From Schoenoplectus triqueter (taxonomy: Eukaryota > Streptophyta > Magnoliopsida > Poales > Cyperaceae): a stretch of 64,000 nt of DNA. Below, piece by piece: positions 32,629 to 45,183 of this stretch (the stretch's first letter is position 1; each line of letters starts with the position of its first letter). The translations under genes and the position numbers were made by a program. The notes under the pieces were generated by a model that was not told where the DNA came from, ran no database searches, and worked only from the letters and a program-made list of their open reading frames with translations. The DNA lies in assembly GCA_964058805.1 (NCBI GenBank), contig CAXKVV010002168.1, positions 248,001 to 312,000 on the forward strand, in the 5' to 3' direction.

Positions 32629-35600
32629 GGACTCGTTTTCGGCGGTCTCGAAGGCGTCGGGTCCCGTTTTCGGCGGTACCGAGGGCGTCGTGTCTCATTT
32701 TCTTGTTTTGCGCGCCCGGATTCGTTTTCGGCGGTACCGAGGGCGTCCGGTCCCGTTTTCGGCGGTACCGAGGTCGGTCGTGTCCCATTTTCATGTTTTG
32801 CGCGCCCGGACTCGTTTTGGACGGTACCGAGGGCGTCGGGTCCCGTTTTCATGTATTGCACGCCCGAACTCGTTTTCGGCGCTACCGAGGGCGTCGGGTC
32901 CCGTTTTCATGTTTTGCGCTCCCGGACTCGTTTTCGGCGGTACCGAGGGCTTCGGGTCCCGTTTTCATGTTTTGCGTGCCCGGACTCGTTTTCGGCCGTA
33001 CCGAGGGCGTTGGCTCCCGTTTCCATGTTTTGCGCGCCCCGACTCGTTTTCGGCGGTCCCGAGGGCGTCGGGTATCGTTTTCATGTTTTGCGTGCCCTAA
33101 CTCGTTTTCGGCCGTACCGAGGGCGTCGGCTCCCGTTTCCATGTTTTGCGCGGCCGGACTCATTTTCGGCGGTACCGAGGCCGTCTGGTCCCGTTTATAT
33201 GTTTTGCGCGCCCGGACTCGTTTTCGGCGATACCGAGGGCGTCGGGTATCGTTTTCATGTTTTGCGTGCCCGGACTCGTTTTCGGCCGTACCGAGGGCGT
33301 CGGCTCCCGTTTCCATGTTTTGCGCGCCCGGACTCATTTTCGGCGGTAACGAGGGCGTCGGGTCGCGTTTTCATGTTTTGCGTGCCCGGACTCGTTTTCG
33401 GCCGTACCGAGGGCGTCGGCTCCCGTTTCCATGTTTTGCGCGCCCCGAATCGTTTTCGGCGGTCCCGAGGGCGTCGGCTCCCGTTTTCGGTGGTATCGAG
33501 GGCGTCGGGTATCGTTTTCATGTTTTGCGTGCCCGAACTCATTTTCGGCGGTACCGAGGCCGTCGGGTCCCGTTTTCATGTTTTGCGCGCCCGGACTCGT
33601 TTTCGGCGATACCGAGGGCGTCGGGTCCCGTTTTAATGTTTTGCGCGCCCGAACTCGTTTTCGGCTGTCTCGAGGGCGTCGGGCCCCGTTTTCGGCAATA
33701 TCGAGGGCGTCGGGTATCGTTTTCATGTTTTGCGCGCCCGAACTCATTTTCGGCGGTACCGAGGCCGTCGGGTCCCATTTTCATGTTTTGCGCGCCCGGA
33801 CTCGTTTTCGGCGATACTGAGGGCGCCGGGTCCCTTTTTAATGTTTTGCGCGCCCGGACTCGTTTTCGGCGGTCTCGAAGGCGTCGGGTCCCGTTTTCGT
33901 CGGTACCGAGGGCGTCGTGTCTCATTTTCTAGTTTTGCGCGCCCGGATTCGTTTTCGGCGGTACCGAGGGCGTCAGGTCCCGTTTTTGGCGGTACCAAGG
34001 TTGATCGTGCCCCATTTTCATGTTTTGCGCGCCCGGACTCGTTTTGGGCGGTACCGGGGGCGTCGAGTCCCGTTTTCATGTTTTGCGCGCCCGGACTCGT
34101 TTTGGGCGGTACCGGGGGCGTCGGGTCCCGTTTTCATGTTTTGCGCGCCCGGACTCGTTTTCGGCGGTACCGAGGTCGTCGGGTCCCGTTTTCATGTTTT
34201 GCGCGCCCGGACTCGTTTTCGGCGGTACCGAGGGCGTCGGGACACATTTTCATGTTTTGCGCGCCCGGACTCGTTTTCGGCGGTCTCGAGGGCGTCGGGC
34301 CCGTTTTCGGCGGTATCGAGGGCGTCGCGTCACATTTTCTTGTTTTGCGTGCCCGGACTCGTTTTCGGAGGTAACGAGGGCGTCGGGTCGCGTTTTCATG
34401 TTTTGCGTGCTCGGACTCGTTTTCGGCCGTACCGAGGGCGTCGGCTCCCGTTTCCATGTTTTGCGCGCCCCGACTCGTTTTCGGCGGTCCCGAGGGCGTC
34501 GGGTATCGTTTTCATGTTTTGCGTGCCCGGACTCGTTTTCGGTCGTACCGAGGGCGTCGGCTCCCGTTTCCATGTTTTGCGCGCCCGGACTCATTTTCGG
34601 CGGTAACGAGGGCGTCGGGTCGCGTCTTCTTGTTTTGCGTGCCGGACTCGTTTTCGGCCGTACCGAGGGCGTCGGCTCCCGTTTCCATGTTTTGCGCGCC
34701 CAGAATCGTTTTCGGCGGTCCCGAGGGCGTCGGCTCCCGTTTTCATGTTTTGCGCTCCCTGACTCGTTTTCGGCGGTCGCGAGGGCGTCGGGACCCGTTT
34801 TCGGCGGTATCGAGGGCGTCGGGTATCGTTTTCATGTTTTGCGCGCTCGAACTCATTTTTGGCGGTACCGAGGCCGTCGGGTCCCGTTTTCATGTTTTGC
34901 GCGCCCGGACTCGTTTTCGGCGATACCGAGGGCGTCGGGTCCCGTTTTAATGTTTTGCACGCCCGGACCCGTTTTCGGCTGTCTCGAGGGCGTCGGGCCC
35001 CGTTTTCGGCAATATCGAGGGCGTCGGGTATCGTTTTCATGTTTTACGCGCCCGAACTCATTTTCGGCGGTACCGAGGCGGTCGGGTCCCGTTTTCATGT
35101 TTTGCGCGCCCGGACTCGTTTTCGGCGATACCGAGGGCGTCGGGTCCCGTTTTAATGTTTTGCGCGCCCGGACTCATTTTTGGCGGTCTCGAAGGCATCG
35201 GGTCCCGTTTTCGGCGGTACCGAGGGCGTCGTGTCTCATTTTCTTATTTTGCGCGCCCGGACTCGTTTTCAGCGGTACCGAGGGCGTCGGGTCCCATTTT
35301 CGGCGATACCGAGGGCGGTCGTGTCTCATTTTCAAGTTTTGCGCGCCCGGACTCGTTTTCGGAGGTACCGAGGGCGTCGGGTTCCGTTTTCGGCAGTACC
35401 GAGGGCGGTCGTGTCCCATTTTCATGTTTTGCGCGCCCGGACTCGTTTTCGGCGGTGCCGAGGGCGTCGGGTCTCGTTTTCATGTTTTGCGCGCCCGGAC
35501 TCGTTTTCGGCGATACCGTGGGCGTCGGGTCCCGTTTTCATGTTTTGTGCTCCCGGACTCGTTTTCGGTGGTACCGAGGGCTTCGGGTCCCGTTTTCATG

Positions 35601-37530
35601 TTTTGCGCGCCCGGACTCGTTTTCGGCGGTACCGAGATCGTCGGGTCCCGTTTTCATGTTTTGCGCGCCCGGCCTCGTTTTCGGCGGTACCGAGGGCGTC
35701 GGGTACCGTTTTCATGTTTTGCGCGCCCGGACTCGTTTTCGGCGGTCTCGAGGGCGTCGGGTCCCGTTTTCGACGGTATCGAGGGCGTCGGGTCACAGTT
35801 TCTTATTTTGCGCGCCCGGACTCGTTTTCGGAGGTAACGAGGGCGTCGGGTCGCGTTTTCATGTTTTGCGTGCCCGGACTCATTTTCGGCCGTACCGAGG
35901 GCGTCGGCTCCCGTTTTCATGTTTTGCGCTCCCTGACTCGTTTTCGGCGGTCGCGAGGGCGTCGGGTCCCGTTTTCAGCGGTATCGAGGGCGTCGGGTAT
36001 CGTTTTCATGTTTTGCGCGCCCGAACTCATTTTCGGCGGTACCGAGGCCGTCGGGTCCCGTTTTCATGTTCTGCGCGCCCGGACTCGTTTTCGGCGATAC
36101 CGAGGGCGTCGGGTCCCGTTTTAATGTTTTGCGCGCCCGAACTCGTTTTCGGCTGTCTCGAGGGCGTCGGGCCCCGTTTTCGGCAATATCGGGGGCGTCG
36201 GGTATCGTTTTCATGTTTTGCGCACCCGAACTCATTTTCGGCGGTACCGAGGCCGTCGGGTCCTATTTTCATGTTTTGCGCGCCCGGACTCGTTTTCGGC
36301 GATACCGAGGGCGCCGGGTCCCGTTTTAATGTTTTGCGTGCCCGGACTCATTTTCGGCGGTCTCGAAGGCGTCGGGTCCCGTTTTCGGCGGTACCGAGGG
36401 CGTCGTGTCTCATTTTCTTGTTTTGCGCGCCCGGACTCGTTTTCGGCGGTACCGAGGGCGTAGGGTCCCGTTTTCGGCGGTATCGAGGTCGGTCGTGTCC
36501 AATTTTCATGTTTTGCGCGCCCGGACTCGTTTTGGGCGGTACCGAGGGCGTCGGGTCCCATTTTCATGTTTTGCACGCCCGGACTCGTTTTCGGCGATAC
36601 CGAGGGCGTCGGGTTCCGTTTTCATATTTTGCGCTCCCGGACTCGTTTTCGGCGGTACCGAGGGCGTCGGGTCGCGTTTTCATGTTTTGCGCGCCCGGAC
36701 TCGTTTTCGGCGGTACCGAGGTCGTCGGGTCCCGTTTTCATGTTTTGCGCGCCCGGACTCGTTTTCGGCGGTACCGAGGGCGTCGGGTCTCGTTTTCGGC
36801 GGTATCGAGGGCGTCGGGTCACATTTCCAAGTTTTGCGCGCCCGGACTCATTTTCGGCGGTACCGAGGCCGTCTGGTCCCGTTTATATGTTTTGCGCGCC
36901 CGGACTCGTTTTCGGCGATACCGAGGGCGTCGGGTCCCGTTTTAATGTTTTGCGCGCCCGGACTCGTTTTCGGCTGTCTCGAGGGCGTCGGGTATCATTT
37001 TCATGTTTTGCGCGCCCGAACTCATTTTCGGCTGTACCAAGGGCGTCGGATCCCGTTTTAATGTTTTGCGCGCCCGGACTCGTTTTCGGCGGTACCGAGG
37101 GCGTCGGGTCCCGATTTCATGTTTTGCACGCCCGGACTCGTTTTCGACGGTACCGAGGGCGTCGGGTCCCGATTTCATGTTTTGCGCGCCCGGACTCGTT
37201 TTCGGCGGTACCGAGGGCGTCCGGTCCCGTTTTAATGTTTTGCGCGCCCGGACTCGTTTTCGGCGGTCTCGAAGGCGTCGGGTCCCGTTTTCGGCGGTAC
37301 CGAGGGCGGTCGTGTCCCATTTTCATGTTTTGCGCGCTCGGACTCGTTTTCGGCGGTACCGAGGGCGTCGGGTCTCATTTTCATGTTTTGCGCGCCCGGA
37401 CTCGTTTCCGGCGATATCGAGGGCGTCGGGTCCCGTTTTAATGTTTTGCGCGCCCGGACTCGTTTTCGGCGGTCTCGAAGGCGTCGGGTCCCGTTTTCGG
37501 CGGTACGGAGGGCGTCGTGTCACATTTTCT
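32629..37530 (+). repeat. Satellite segment, long and short forms
   Basis: Satellite only. The part to about 33,020 is the right copy of the dispersed duplication described at 26,860-27,790. At 34,020-34,135 two consecutive monomers carry CTCGTTTTGGGCGGTACCGGGGG, a local one-monomer duplication. Small length variants occur: GTGCCGGACTCG (about 34,640, two bases missing) and GTCGGGCCCGTTTTC (about 34,297, one base missing). Confidence 0.84.
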
Positions 37531-37850
37531 TGTTTTGCGCGCCCGGACTCGTTTTCGGCGGTAACAAGGGCGTCGGGTCGCGTTTTCATGCTTTGCGTGC
37601 CCGGACTCGTTTTCGGCTGTACCGAGGGCGTCGGCTCCCATTTCCATGTTTTGCGCGCCCCGAATCGTTTTCGGCGGTCCCGAGGGCGTCGGCTCCCGTT
37701 TTCATGTTTTGCGCTCCCTGTCTCGTTTTCGGAGGTCGCGAGGGCGTCGGGTCACGTTTTCAGCGGTATCGAGGGCGTCGGGTATCGTTTTCATGTTTTG
37801 CGCGCCCGAACAAATTTTCGGCGGTACCGAGCCTGTCGGGACCCGTTTTA
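37531..37850 (+). repeat. Duplication with 437-bp shift, copy 1
   Basis: GGTAACAAGGGCG (37,551/37,988 unit starts) and GAACAAATTTTCGG with GAGCCTGTCGGGACCC (37,809/38,246) are shared at 437 bp (7 x 58 + 31). About 320 bp is clearly paired; the rest of the interval is ordinary satellite. Confidence 0.83.
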
Positions 37851-37967
37851 ATGTTTTGCGCGCCCGAACTCATTTTCGGCCGTAGCGAGGCCGTCGGGTC
37901 CCATATTCATGTTTTGCGCGCCCGGACTCGTTTTCGGCGATACCGAGGGCGTCGTGTCCCGTTTTAA

Positions 37968-38287
37968 TGTTTTGCGCGCCCGGACTCGTTTTCGGCGGTA
38001 ACAAGGGCGTCGGGTCGCGTTTTCATGCTTTGCGTGCCCGGACTCGTTTTCGGCCGTACCGAGGGCGTCAGCTCCCATTTCCATGTTTTGCGCGCCCCGA
38101 ATCGTTTTCGGCGGTCCCGAGGGCGTCGGCTCCCGTTTTCATGTTATGCGCTCCCTGACTCGTTTTCGGAGGTCGCGAGGGCGTCGGGTCACGTTTTCAG
38201 CGGTATCGAGGGCGTCGGGTATCGTTTTCATGTTTTGCGCGCCCGAACAAATTTTCGGCGGTACCGAGCCTGTCGGGACCCGTTTTC
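37968..38287 (+). repeat. Duplication with 437-bp shift, copy 2
   Basis: Partner of 37,531-37,850. ATGTTATGCGC (about 38,145) is a private change in this copy. The GAACAAATTTTC marker reappears once more near 39,552 with GCGCGCGAAC, so the cassette has a third, more diverged relative. Confidence 0.83.
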
Positions 38288-38428
38288 ATGTTTTGCGCGC
38301 CCGGACTCGTTTTCGGCGATACCGAGGGCGTCGGGTCCAGTTTTAATGTCTTGCGCGCCCGAACTCGTTTTCGGCTGTCTCGAGGGCGTCGGGCCCCGTT
38401 TTCGGCAATATCGAGGGCGTCGGGTATC

Positions 38429-39539
38429 GTTTTCATGTTTTGCGCGCCCGAACTCATTTTCGGCGGTACCGAGGCCGTCGGGTCCCATTTTCATGTTTTG
38501 CGCGCCCGGACTCGTTTTCGGCGATATCGAGGGCGCCGGGTCCTGTTTTAATGTTTTGCGCGCCCGGACTCGTTTTCGGCGGTCTCGAAGGCGTCGGGTC
38601 CTGTTTTCGGCGGTACCGAGGGCGTCGTGTCTCATTTTCTTGTTTTGCGCGCCCAGATTCGTTTTCGGATGTACCGAGGGCGTCGGGTCCCGTTTTCGCG
38701 GTACCGAGGTCGGTCGTGTCCCATTTTCATGTTTTGCGCGCCCGGACTCGTTTTCTGCGGTACCGAGGGCGTCGGGTCCCGTTTTCATGTTTTGCACGCC
38801 CGGACTCGTTTTCGGCGCTACCGAGGGCGTCGGGTCCCGTTTTCATGTTTTGCGCTCCCGGACTCGTTTTCGGCGGTACCGAGGGCTTCGGGTCCCGTTT
38901 TCATGTTTTGCGCGCCCGGACTCGTTTTCGGCGGTACCGAGGTCGACGGGTCCCGTTTTCATGTTTTGCGCGCCCGGACATCGTTTTCGGCGGTACCGAG
39001 GGCGTCGGGTCCCGTTTTCATGTTTTGCGCGCCCGGACTCGTTTTCGGCGGTCTCGAGGGCGTCGGGTCCCGTTTTCGGCGGTATCGAGGGCGTCGGGTC
39101 ACATTTTCTTGTTTTGCGCGCCCGGACTCGTTTTCGGAGGTAACGAGGGCGTCGGGTCGCGTTTTCATGTTTTGCATGCCCGGACTCGTTTTCGGCCGTA
39201 CCGAGGGCGTCGGCTCCCGTTTCCATGTTTTGCGCGCCCCGACTCGTTTTCGGCGGTCCCGAGGGCGTCGGGTATCGTTTTCATGTTTTGCGTGCCCGGA
39301 ATCGTTTTCGGCCGTACCGAGTGCGTCGGCTCCCGGTTCCATGTTTTGCGCGCCCGGACTCATTTTCGGCGGTAACGAGGGCGTCGGGTCGCGTTTTCTT
39401 GTTTTGCGTGCCCGGACTCGTTTTCGGCGGTCCCGAGGGCGTCGGCTCCCATTTTCATGTTTTGCGCTCCCTGACTCGTTTTCGGAGGTCGCGAGGGCGT
39501 CGGGTCACGTTTTCAGCGGTATCGAGGGCGTCGGGTATC
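38429..39539 (+). repeat. Long-form higher-order repeat, about 1.1 kb reference copy
   Basis: This block starts and ends on the same GTATC context as the short form, but the lone TGTCAC unit is replaced by a run of about nine further units: B ending GTGTCTC, TTTTCTTG, a B with GGTCGGTCGTG, several canonical monomers, one with GGGCTTCGGG preceded by GCGCTCCCGG, one with GAGGTCGACGG, GGTCTCGAGG and a lone B ending GGGTCAC. It then rejoins the short-form order at TTTTCTTG with GGAGGTAACG. The short form can be read as the long form after an internal deletion, or the long form as an insertion; direction is not resolved here. One monomer near 38,987 carries an inserted base (GGACATCG). Confidence 0.78.
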
Positions 39540-39720
39540 GTTTTCATGTTTTGCGCGCGCGAACAAATTTTCGGCGGTATCGAGGCCGTCGGGTCCCGTT
39601 TTCATGTTTTGCGCGCCCGGACTCGTTTTCGGCGATACCGAGGGCGTCGGGTCCCGTTTTAATGTTTTGCGCGCCCGGACTCGTTTTCAGCTGTCTCGAG
39701 GGCGTCGGGCCCCGTTTTCG

Positions 39721-41561
39721 GCAATATCGAGGGCGTCGGGTATCGTTTTCATGTTTTGTGCGCGCGAACTCATTTTCGGCGGTACCGAGGCCGTCGGGTC
39801 GCGTTTTCATGTTTTGCGCGCCCGGACTCGTTTTCGGCGATACCGAGGGCGTCGGCTCCCGTTTCCATGTTTTGCGAGTCCGGACTCGTTTTCGACGGTC
39901 TCGAAGGCGTCGCGTCCCGTTTTCGGCGGTACCGAGGGCGTCGTGTCTCATTTTCTTGTTTTGCGCGCCCGGACTCGTTTTCGGAGGTACCGAGGGCGTC
40001 GGGTCCCGTTTTCGGCGGTACCGAGGGCGGTCGTGTCCCATTTTCATGTTTTGCGCACCCGGACTCGTTTTCGGCGGTACCGAGGGCGTCGGGTCTCGTT
40101 TTCATGTTTTTCGCGCTCGGACTCGTTTTCGGCGGTACCGAGGGCGTCAGGTCCTGTTTTCATGTTTTGCGCTCCCTGACTCGTTTTCGGCGGTATCGAG
40201 GGCGTCGGGTATCGTTTTCATGTTTTGCGCGCCCGAACTCATTTTCGGCGGTACCGAGGCCGTCGGGTCCCGTTTTCATGTTTTGCGCGCCCGGACTCGT
40301 TTTCGGCGATACCGAGGGCGTCGGTTCCCGTTTTAATGTTTTGCGCGCCCGGACTCGTTTTCGGCGGTCTCGAAGGCGTCGGGTCCCGTTTTCGGCGGTA
40401 CGGAGGGCGTCGTGTCACATTTTCTTGTTTTGCGCGCCCGGACTCGTTTTCGGAGGTAACGAGGGTGTCGGGTCGCGTTTTTATGTTTTGCGTGCCCGGA
40501 CTCGTTTTCGGCCGTACCGAGGTCGTCGGCTCCCGTTTCCATGTTTTGCGTGCCCCGACTCGTTTTCGGCGGTCCCGAGGGCGTCGGGTATCGTTTTCAT
40601 GTTTTGCGTGCCCGAACCCATTTTCTGCCGTACCGAGGGCGTCGGCTCCCGTTTCCATGTTTTGCGCGCCCTGACTCGTTTTCGGCGGTCCCGAGGGCGT
40701 CGGCTCCCGTTTTCATGTTTTGCGCTCCCTGACTCGTTTTCGGCGGTCTCGAGGGCGTCGGGTCCCGTTTTCGGCGGTATCGAGGGCGTCGGGTATCGTT
40801 TTCATGTTTTGCGCGCCCGAACTCACTTTCGGAGGTATCGAGGCCGTCGGGTCCCGTTTTCATGTTTTGCGTGCCCGGACTCGTTTTCGGCGATACCGAG
40901 GGCGTCGGGTCCCGTTTTAATGTTTTGCGCGCCCAGACTCGTTTTCGGCGGTCTCGAAGGCGTCGGGTCATTTTTCGGCGGTACCGAGGGCGTCGTGTCA
41001 CATTTTCTTGTTTTGCGCGCCCGGACTCGTTTTCGGTGGTAACGAGGGCGTCGGGTCGCGTTTTCATGCTTTGCGTGCCCGGACTCGTTTTCGGCCGTAC
41101 CAAGGGCGTCGGCTCCTGTTTCCATGTTTTGCGCGCCCGGACTCAATTTCGGCGGTAACGAGGGCGTCGGGTCGCGTTTTCTTGTTTTGCGTGCCCGGAC
41201 TCGTTTTCGGCCGTCCCGAGGGCGTCGGCTCCCGTTTCCATGCTTTGCGCGCCCCGAATCGTTTTCGGCGGTCCCGAGGGCGTCGGCTCCCGTTTTCATG
41301 TTTTGCGCTCCCTGACTCATTTTCGGCGGTCGCGAGGGCGTCGGGACCCGTTTTCGGCGGTATCGAGGGCGTCGGGTATCGTTTTCATGTTTTGCGCACC
41401 CGAACTCATTTTCGGCGGTACCGAGGCCGTCGGGTCCCGTTTTCATGTTTTGCGCGCCCGGACTCATTTTCGGCGATACCGAGGGCGTCGGGTCCCGTTT
41501 TAATGTTTTGCGCGCCCGGACTCGTTTTCGGCTGTCTCGAGGGCGTCGGGCCCCGTTTTCG
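39721..41561 (+). repeat. 1.84-kb higher-order repeat, copy 1
   Basis: Measured from GGCAATATCGAGG to its next equivalent (41,562), 1,841 bp. It contains one long-form and one short-form stretch (reference 584-bp unit at 40,183-40,766) and a diagnostic 5-bp-shortened B, GGGTCATTTTTCGG, at 40,968. Among its features are GTTTTTATG and ATTTTCTGCCG, which first appear in the window here. Confidence 0.9.
40183..40766 (+). repeat. Short-form higher-order repeat, 584-bp reference copy
   Basis: From one B ending GGGTATC to the next, this block has nine A-B monomers (9 x 58) plus two solitary B units (2 x 31), which equals the observed 584 bp. Variant order: lone B ending GTATC; GAACTC/ATTTTC with GAGGCCG; GGCGATACC; GTTTTAATG with CTCGAAGG; lone B with GGTACGGAGG ending GTGTCAC; TTTTCTTG with GGAGGTAACG; GTTTTTATG with GGCCGTACC; CCCCGACTC with GGTCCCGAGG; ATTTTCTGCCG; CCCTGACTC; then GCTCCCTGACTC with GGTCTCGAGG. 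Variations of the same order recur over the whole window. Confidence 0.88.
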
Positions 41562-43342
41562 GCAATATCGAGGGCGTCGGGTATCGTTTTCATGTTTTGC
41601 GCGCCCGAACTCATTTTCGACGGTACCGAGGCCGTCGGGTCGCGTTTTCATGTTTTGCGCGCCCGGACTCGTTTTCGGCGATACCGAGGGCGTCGGCTCC
41701 CGTTTCCATGTTTTGCGCGCCCGGACTCATTTTCGACAATCTCGAAGGCGTCAGGTCCCATTTTCGACGGTACCGAGGGCGTCGTGTCTCATTTTCTTGT
41801 TTTGCGCGCCCGGACTCATTTTCGGCGGTACCGAGGGCGTCGGGTCCCGTTTTCGGCGGTACCGAGGGCCGTCGTGTCCCATTTTCATGTTTTGCGCGCC
41901 CGGACTCGTTTTCGGCGGTACCGAGGGCGTCGGGTCTCGTTTTCATGTTTTTCGCGCTCGGACTCGTTTTCGGCGGTACCGAGGGCGTCAGGTCCCGTTT
42001 TCATGTTTTGCGCTCCCTGACTCGTTTTCGGCGGTATCGAGGGCGTCGGGTATCGTTTTCATATTTTGCGCGCCCGAACTCATTTTCGGCGGTACCGAGG
42101 CCGTCGGGTCCCGTTTTAATGTTTTGCGCGCCCGGACTCATTTTCGGCGATCTCGAAGGCGTCGGGACCCGTTTTCGGCGGTACGGAGGGCGTCGTGTCA
42201 CATTTGCTTGTTTTGCGCGCCCGGACTCGTTTTCGGAGGTAACGAGGGCGTCGGGTCGCGTTTTTATGTTTTGCGTGCCCGGACTCGTTTTCGGCCGTAC
42301 CGAGGTCGTCGGCTCCCGTTTCCATGTTTTGCGTGCCCCGACTCGTTTTCGGCGGTCCCTAGGGCGTCGGGTATCGTTTTCATGTTTTGCGTGCCCGAAC
42401 CCATTTTCTGCCGTACCGAGGGCGTCGGCTCCCGTTTCCATGTTTTGCGCGCCCTGACTCGTTTTCGGCGGTCCCGAGGGCGTCGGCTCCCGTTTTCATG
42501 TTTTCCGCTCCCTGACTCGTTTTCGGCGGTCTCGAGGGCGTCGGGTCCCGTTTTCGGCGGTATCGAGGGCGTCGGGTATCGTTTTCATGTTTTGCGCGCC
42601 CGAACTCACTTTCGGCGGTACCGAGGCCGTCGGGTCCCGTTTTCATGTTTTGCGTGCCCGGACTCGTTTTCGGCGATACCGAGGGCGTCGGGTCCCGTTT
42701 TAATGTTTTGCGCGCCCAGACTCGTTTTCGGCGGTCTCGAAGGCGTCGGGTCATTTTTCGGCGGTACCGAGGGCATCGTGTCACATTTTCTTGTTTTGCG
42801 CGCCCGGACTCGTTTTCGGTGGTAACGAGGGCGTCGGGTCGCGTTTTCATGCTTTGCGTGCCCGGACTCGTTTTCGGCCGTACCAAGGGCGTCGGCTCCT
42901 GTTTCCATGTTTTGCGCGCCCGGACTCAATTTCGGCGGTAACGAGGGCGTCGGGTCGCGTTTTCTTGTTTTGCGTGCCCGGACTCGTTTTCGGCCGTCCC
43001 GAGGGCGTCGGCTCCCGTTTCCATGCTTTGCGCGCCCCGAATCGTTTTCGGCGGTCCCGAGGGCGTCGGCTCCCGTTTTCATGTTTTGCGCTCCCTGACT
43101 CATTTTCGGCGGTCGCGAGGGCGTCGGGACCCGTTTTCGGCGGTATCGAGGGCGTCGGGTATCGTTTTCATGTTTTGCGCGGCCGAACTCATTTTCGGCG
43201 GTACCGAGGCCGTCGGGTCCCGTTTTCATGTTTTGCGCGCCCGGACTCGTTTTCGGCGATACCGAGGGCGTCGGGTCCCGTTTTAATGTTTTGCGCCCGG
43301 ACTCGTTTTCGGCTGTCTCGAGGGCGTCGGGCCCCGTTTTCG
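41562..43342 (+). repeat. 1.84-kb higher-order repeat, copy 2 (1,781 bp)
   Basis: Same order as copy 1. The GGGTCATTTTTCGG marker is at 42,751 (1,783 bp after copy 1). One monomer (58 bp) is missing near 42,100, where GAGGCCGTCGGG joins GTTTTAATG directly, and 2 bp are missing at about 43,294 (TTTTGCGCCCGG). Confidence 0.9.
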
Positions 43343-45183
43343 GCAATATCGAGGGCGTCGGGTATCGTTTTCATGTTTTACGCGCCCGAACTCATTTTCG
43401 GCGGTACCGAGGCCGTCGGGTCGCGTTTTCATGTTTTGCGCGCCCGGACTCTTTTTCGGCGATACCGAGGGCGTCGGCTCCCGTTTCCATGTTTTGCGCG
43501 CCCGGACTCATTTTCGACAATCTCGAAGGCGTCGGGTCCCGTTTTCGGCGGTACCGAGGGCGTCGTGTCTCATTTTCTTGTTTTGCGCGCCCGGACTCAT
43601 TTTCGGAGGTACCGAGGGCGTCGGGTCCCGTTTTCGGCGGTACCGAGGGCCGTCGTGTCCCATTTTCATGTTTTGCGCGCCCGGATTCGTTTTCGGCGGT
43701 ACCGAGGGCGTCGGGTCTCGTTTTCATGTTTTTCGCGCGCGGACTCGTTTTCGGCAGTACCGAGGGCGTCAGGTCCCGTTTTCATGTTTTGCGCTCCCTG
43801 ACTCGTTTTCGGCGGTATCGAGGGCGTCGGGTATCGTTTTCATGTTTTGCGCGCCCGAACTCATTTTCGGCGGTACCGAGGCCGTCGGGTCCCGTTTTCA
43901 TGTTTTGCGCGCCCGGACTCGTTTTCGGCGATACCAAGGGCGTCGGTTCCCGTTTTAATGTTTTGCGCGCCCGGACTCGTTTTCGGCGGTCTCGAAGGCG
44001 TCGGGTCCCGTTTTCGGCGGTACGGAGGGCGTCGTGTCACATTTTCTTGTTTTGCGCGCCCGGACTCGTTTTCGGAGGTAACGAGGGCGTCGGGTCGCGT
44101 TTTTATGTTTTGCGTGCCCGGACTCGTTTTCGGCCGTACCGAGGTCGTCGGCTCCCGTTTCCATGTTTTGCGTGCCCCGACTCGTTTTCGGCGGTCCCGA
44201 GGGCGTCGGGTATCGTTTTCATGTTTTGCGTGCCCGAACTCATTTTCTGCCGTACCGAGGGCGTCGGCTCCCGTTTCCATGTTTTGCGCGCCCTGACTCG
44301 TTTTCGGCGGTCCCGAGGGCGTCGGCTCCCGTTTTCATGTTTTGCGCTCCCTGACTCGTTTTCGGCGGTCTCGAGGGCGTCGGGTCCCGTTTTCGGCGGT
44401 ATCGAGGGCGTCGGGTATCGTTTTCATGTTTTGCGCGCCCGAACTCACTTTCGGCGGTACCGAGGCCGTCGGGTCCCGTTTTCATGTTTTGCGTGCCCGG
44501 ACTCGTTTTCGGCGATACCGAGGGCGTCGGGTCCCGTTTTAATGTTTTGCGCGCCCAGACTCGTTTTCGGCGGTCTCGAAGGCGTCGGGTCATTTTTCGG
44601 CCCTACCGAGGGCGTCGTGTCACATTTTCTTGTTTTGCGTGCCCGGACTCGTTTTCGGTGGTAACGAGGGCGTCGGGTCGCGTTTTCATGCTTTGCGTGC
44701 CCGGACTCGTTTTCGGCCGTACCAAGGGCGTCGGCTCCTGTTTCCATGTTTTCCGCGCCCGGACTCAATTTCGGCGGTAACGAGGGCGTCGGGTCGCGTT
44801 TTCTTGTTTTGCGTGCCCGGACTCGTTTTCGGCCGTCCCGAGGGCGTCGGCTCCCGTTTCCATGCTTTGCGCGCCCCGAATCGTTTTCGGCGGTCCCGAG
44901 GGCGTCGGCTCCCGTTTTCATGTTTTGCGCTCCCTGACTCATTTTCGGCGGTCGCGAGGGCGTCGGGACCCGTTTTCGGCGGTATCGAGGGCGTCGGGTA
45001 TCGTTTTCATGTTTTGCGCGCCCGAACTCATTTTCGGCGGTACCGAGGCCGTCGGGTCCCGTTTTCATGTTTTGCGCGCCCGGACTCGTTTTCGGCGATA
45101 CCGAGGGCGTCGGGTCCCGTTTTAATGTTTTGCGCGCCCGGACTCGTTTTCGGCTGTCTCGAGGGCGTCGGGCCCCGTTTTCG
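43343..45183 (+). repeat. 1.84-kb higher-order repeat, copy 3
   Basis: Again 1,841 bp. The GGGTCATTTTTCGG marker is at 44,590 with a private GGCCCTACC. The monomer missing from copy 2 is present, so copy 3 was not simply copied from copy 2. Confidence 0.9.

Noticed and set aside
40823..41614. Arg/Lys-rich open frames on the - strand (such as 263 codons here)
   Set aside because: They are reverse readings of the same satellite. Start (from TTTTCATG) and stop (TGA of the same site in another phase) recur each monomer, and longer frames appear only where variants remove the TGA.
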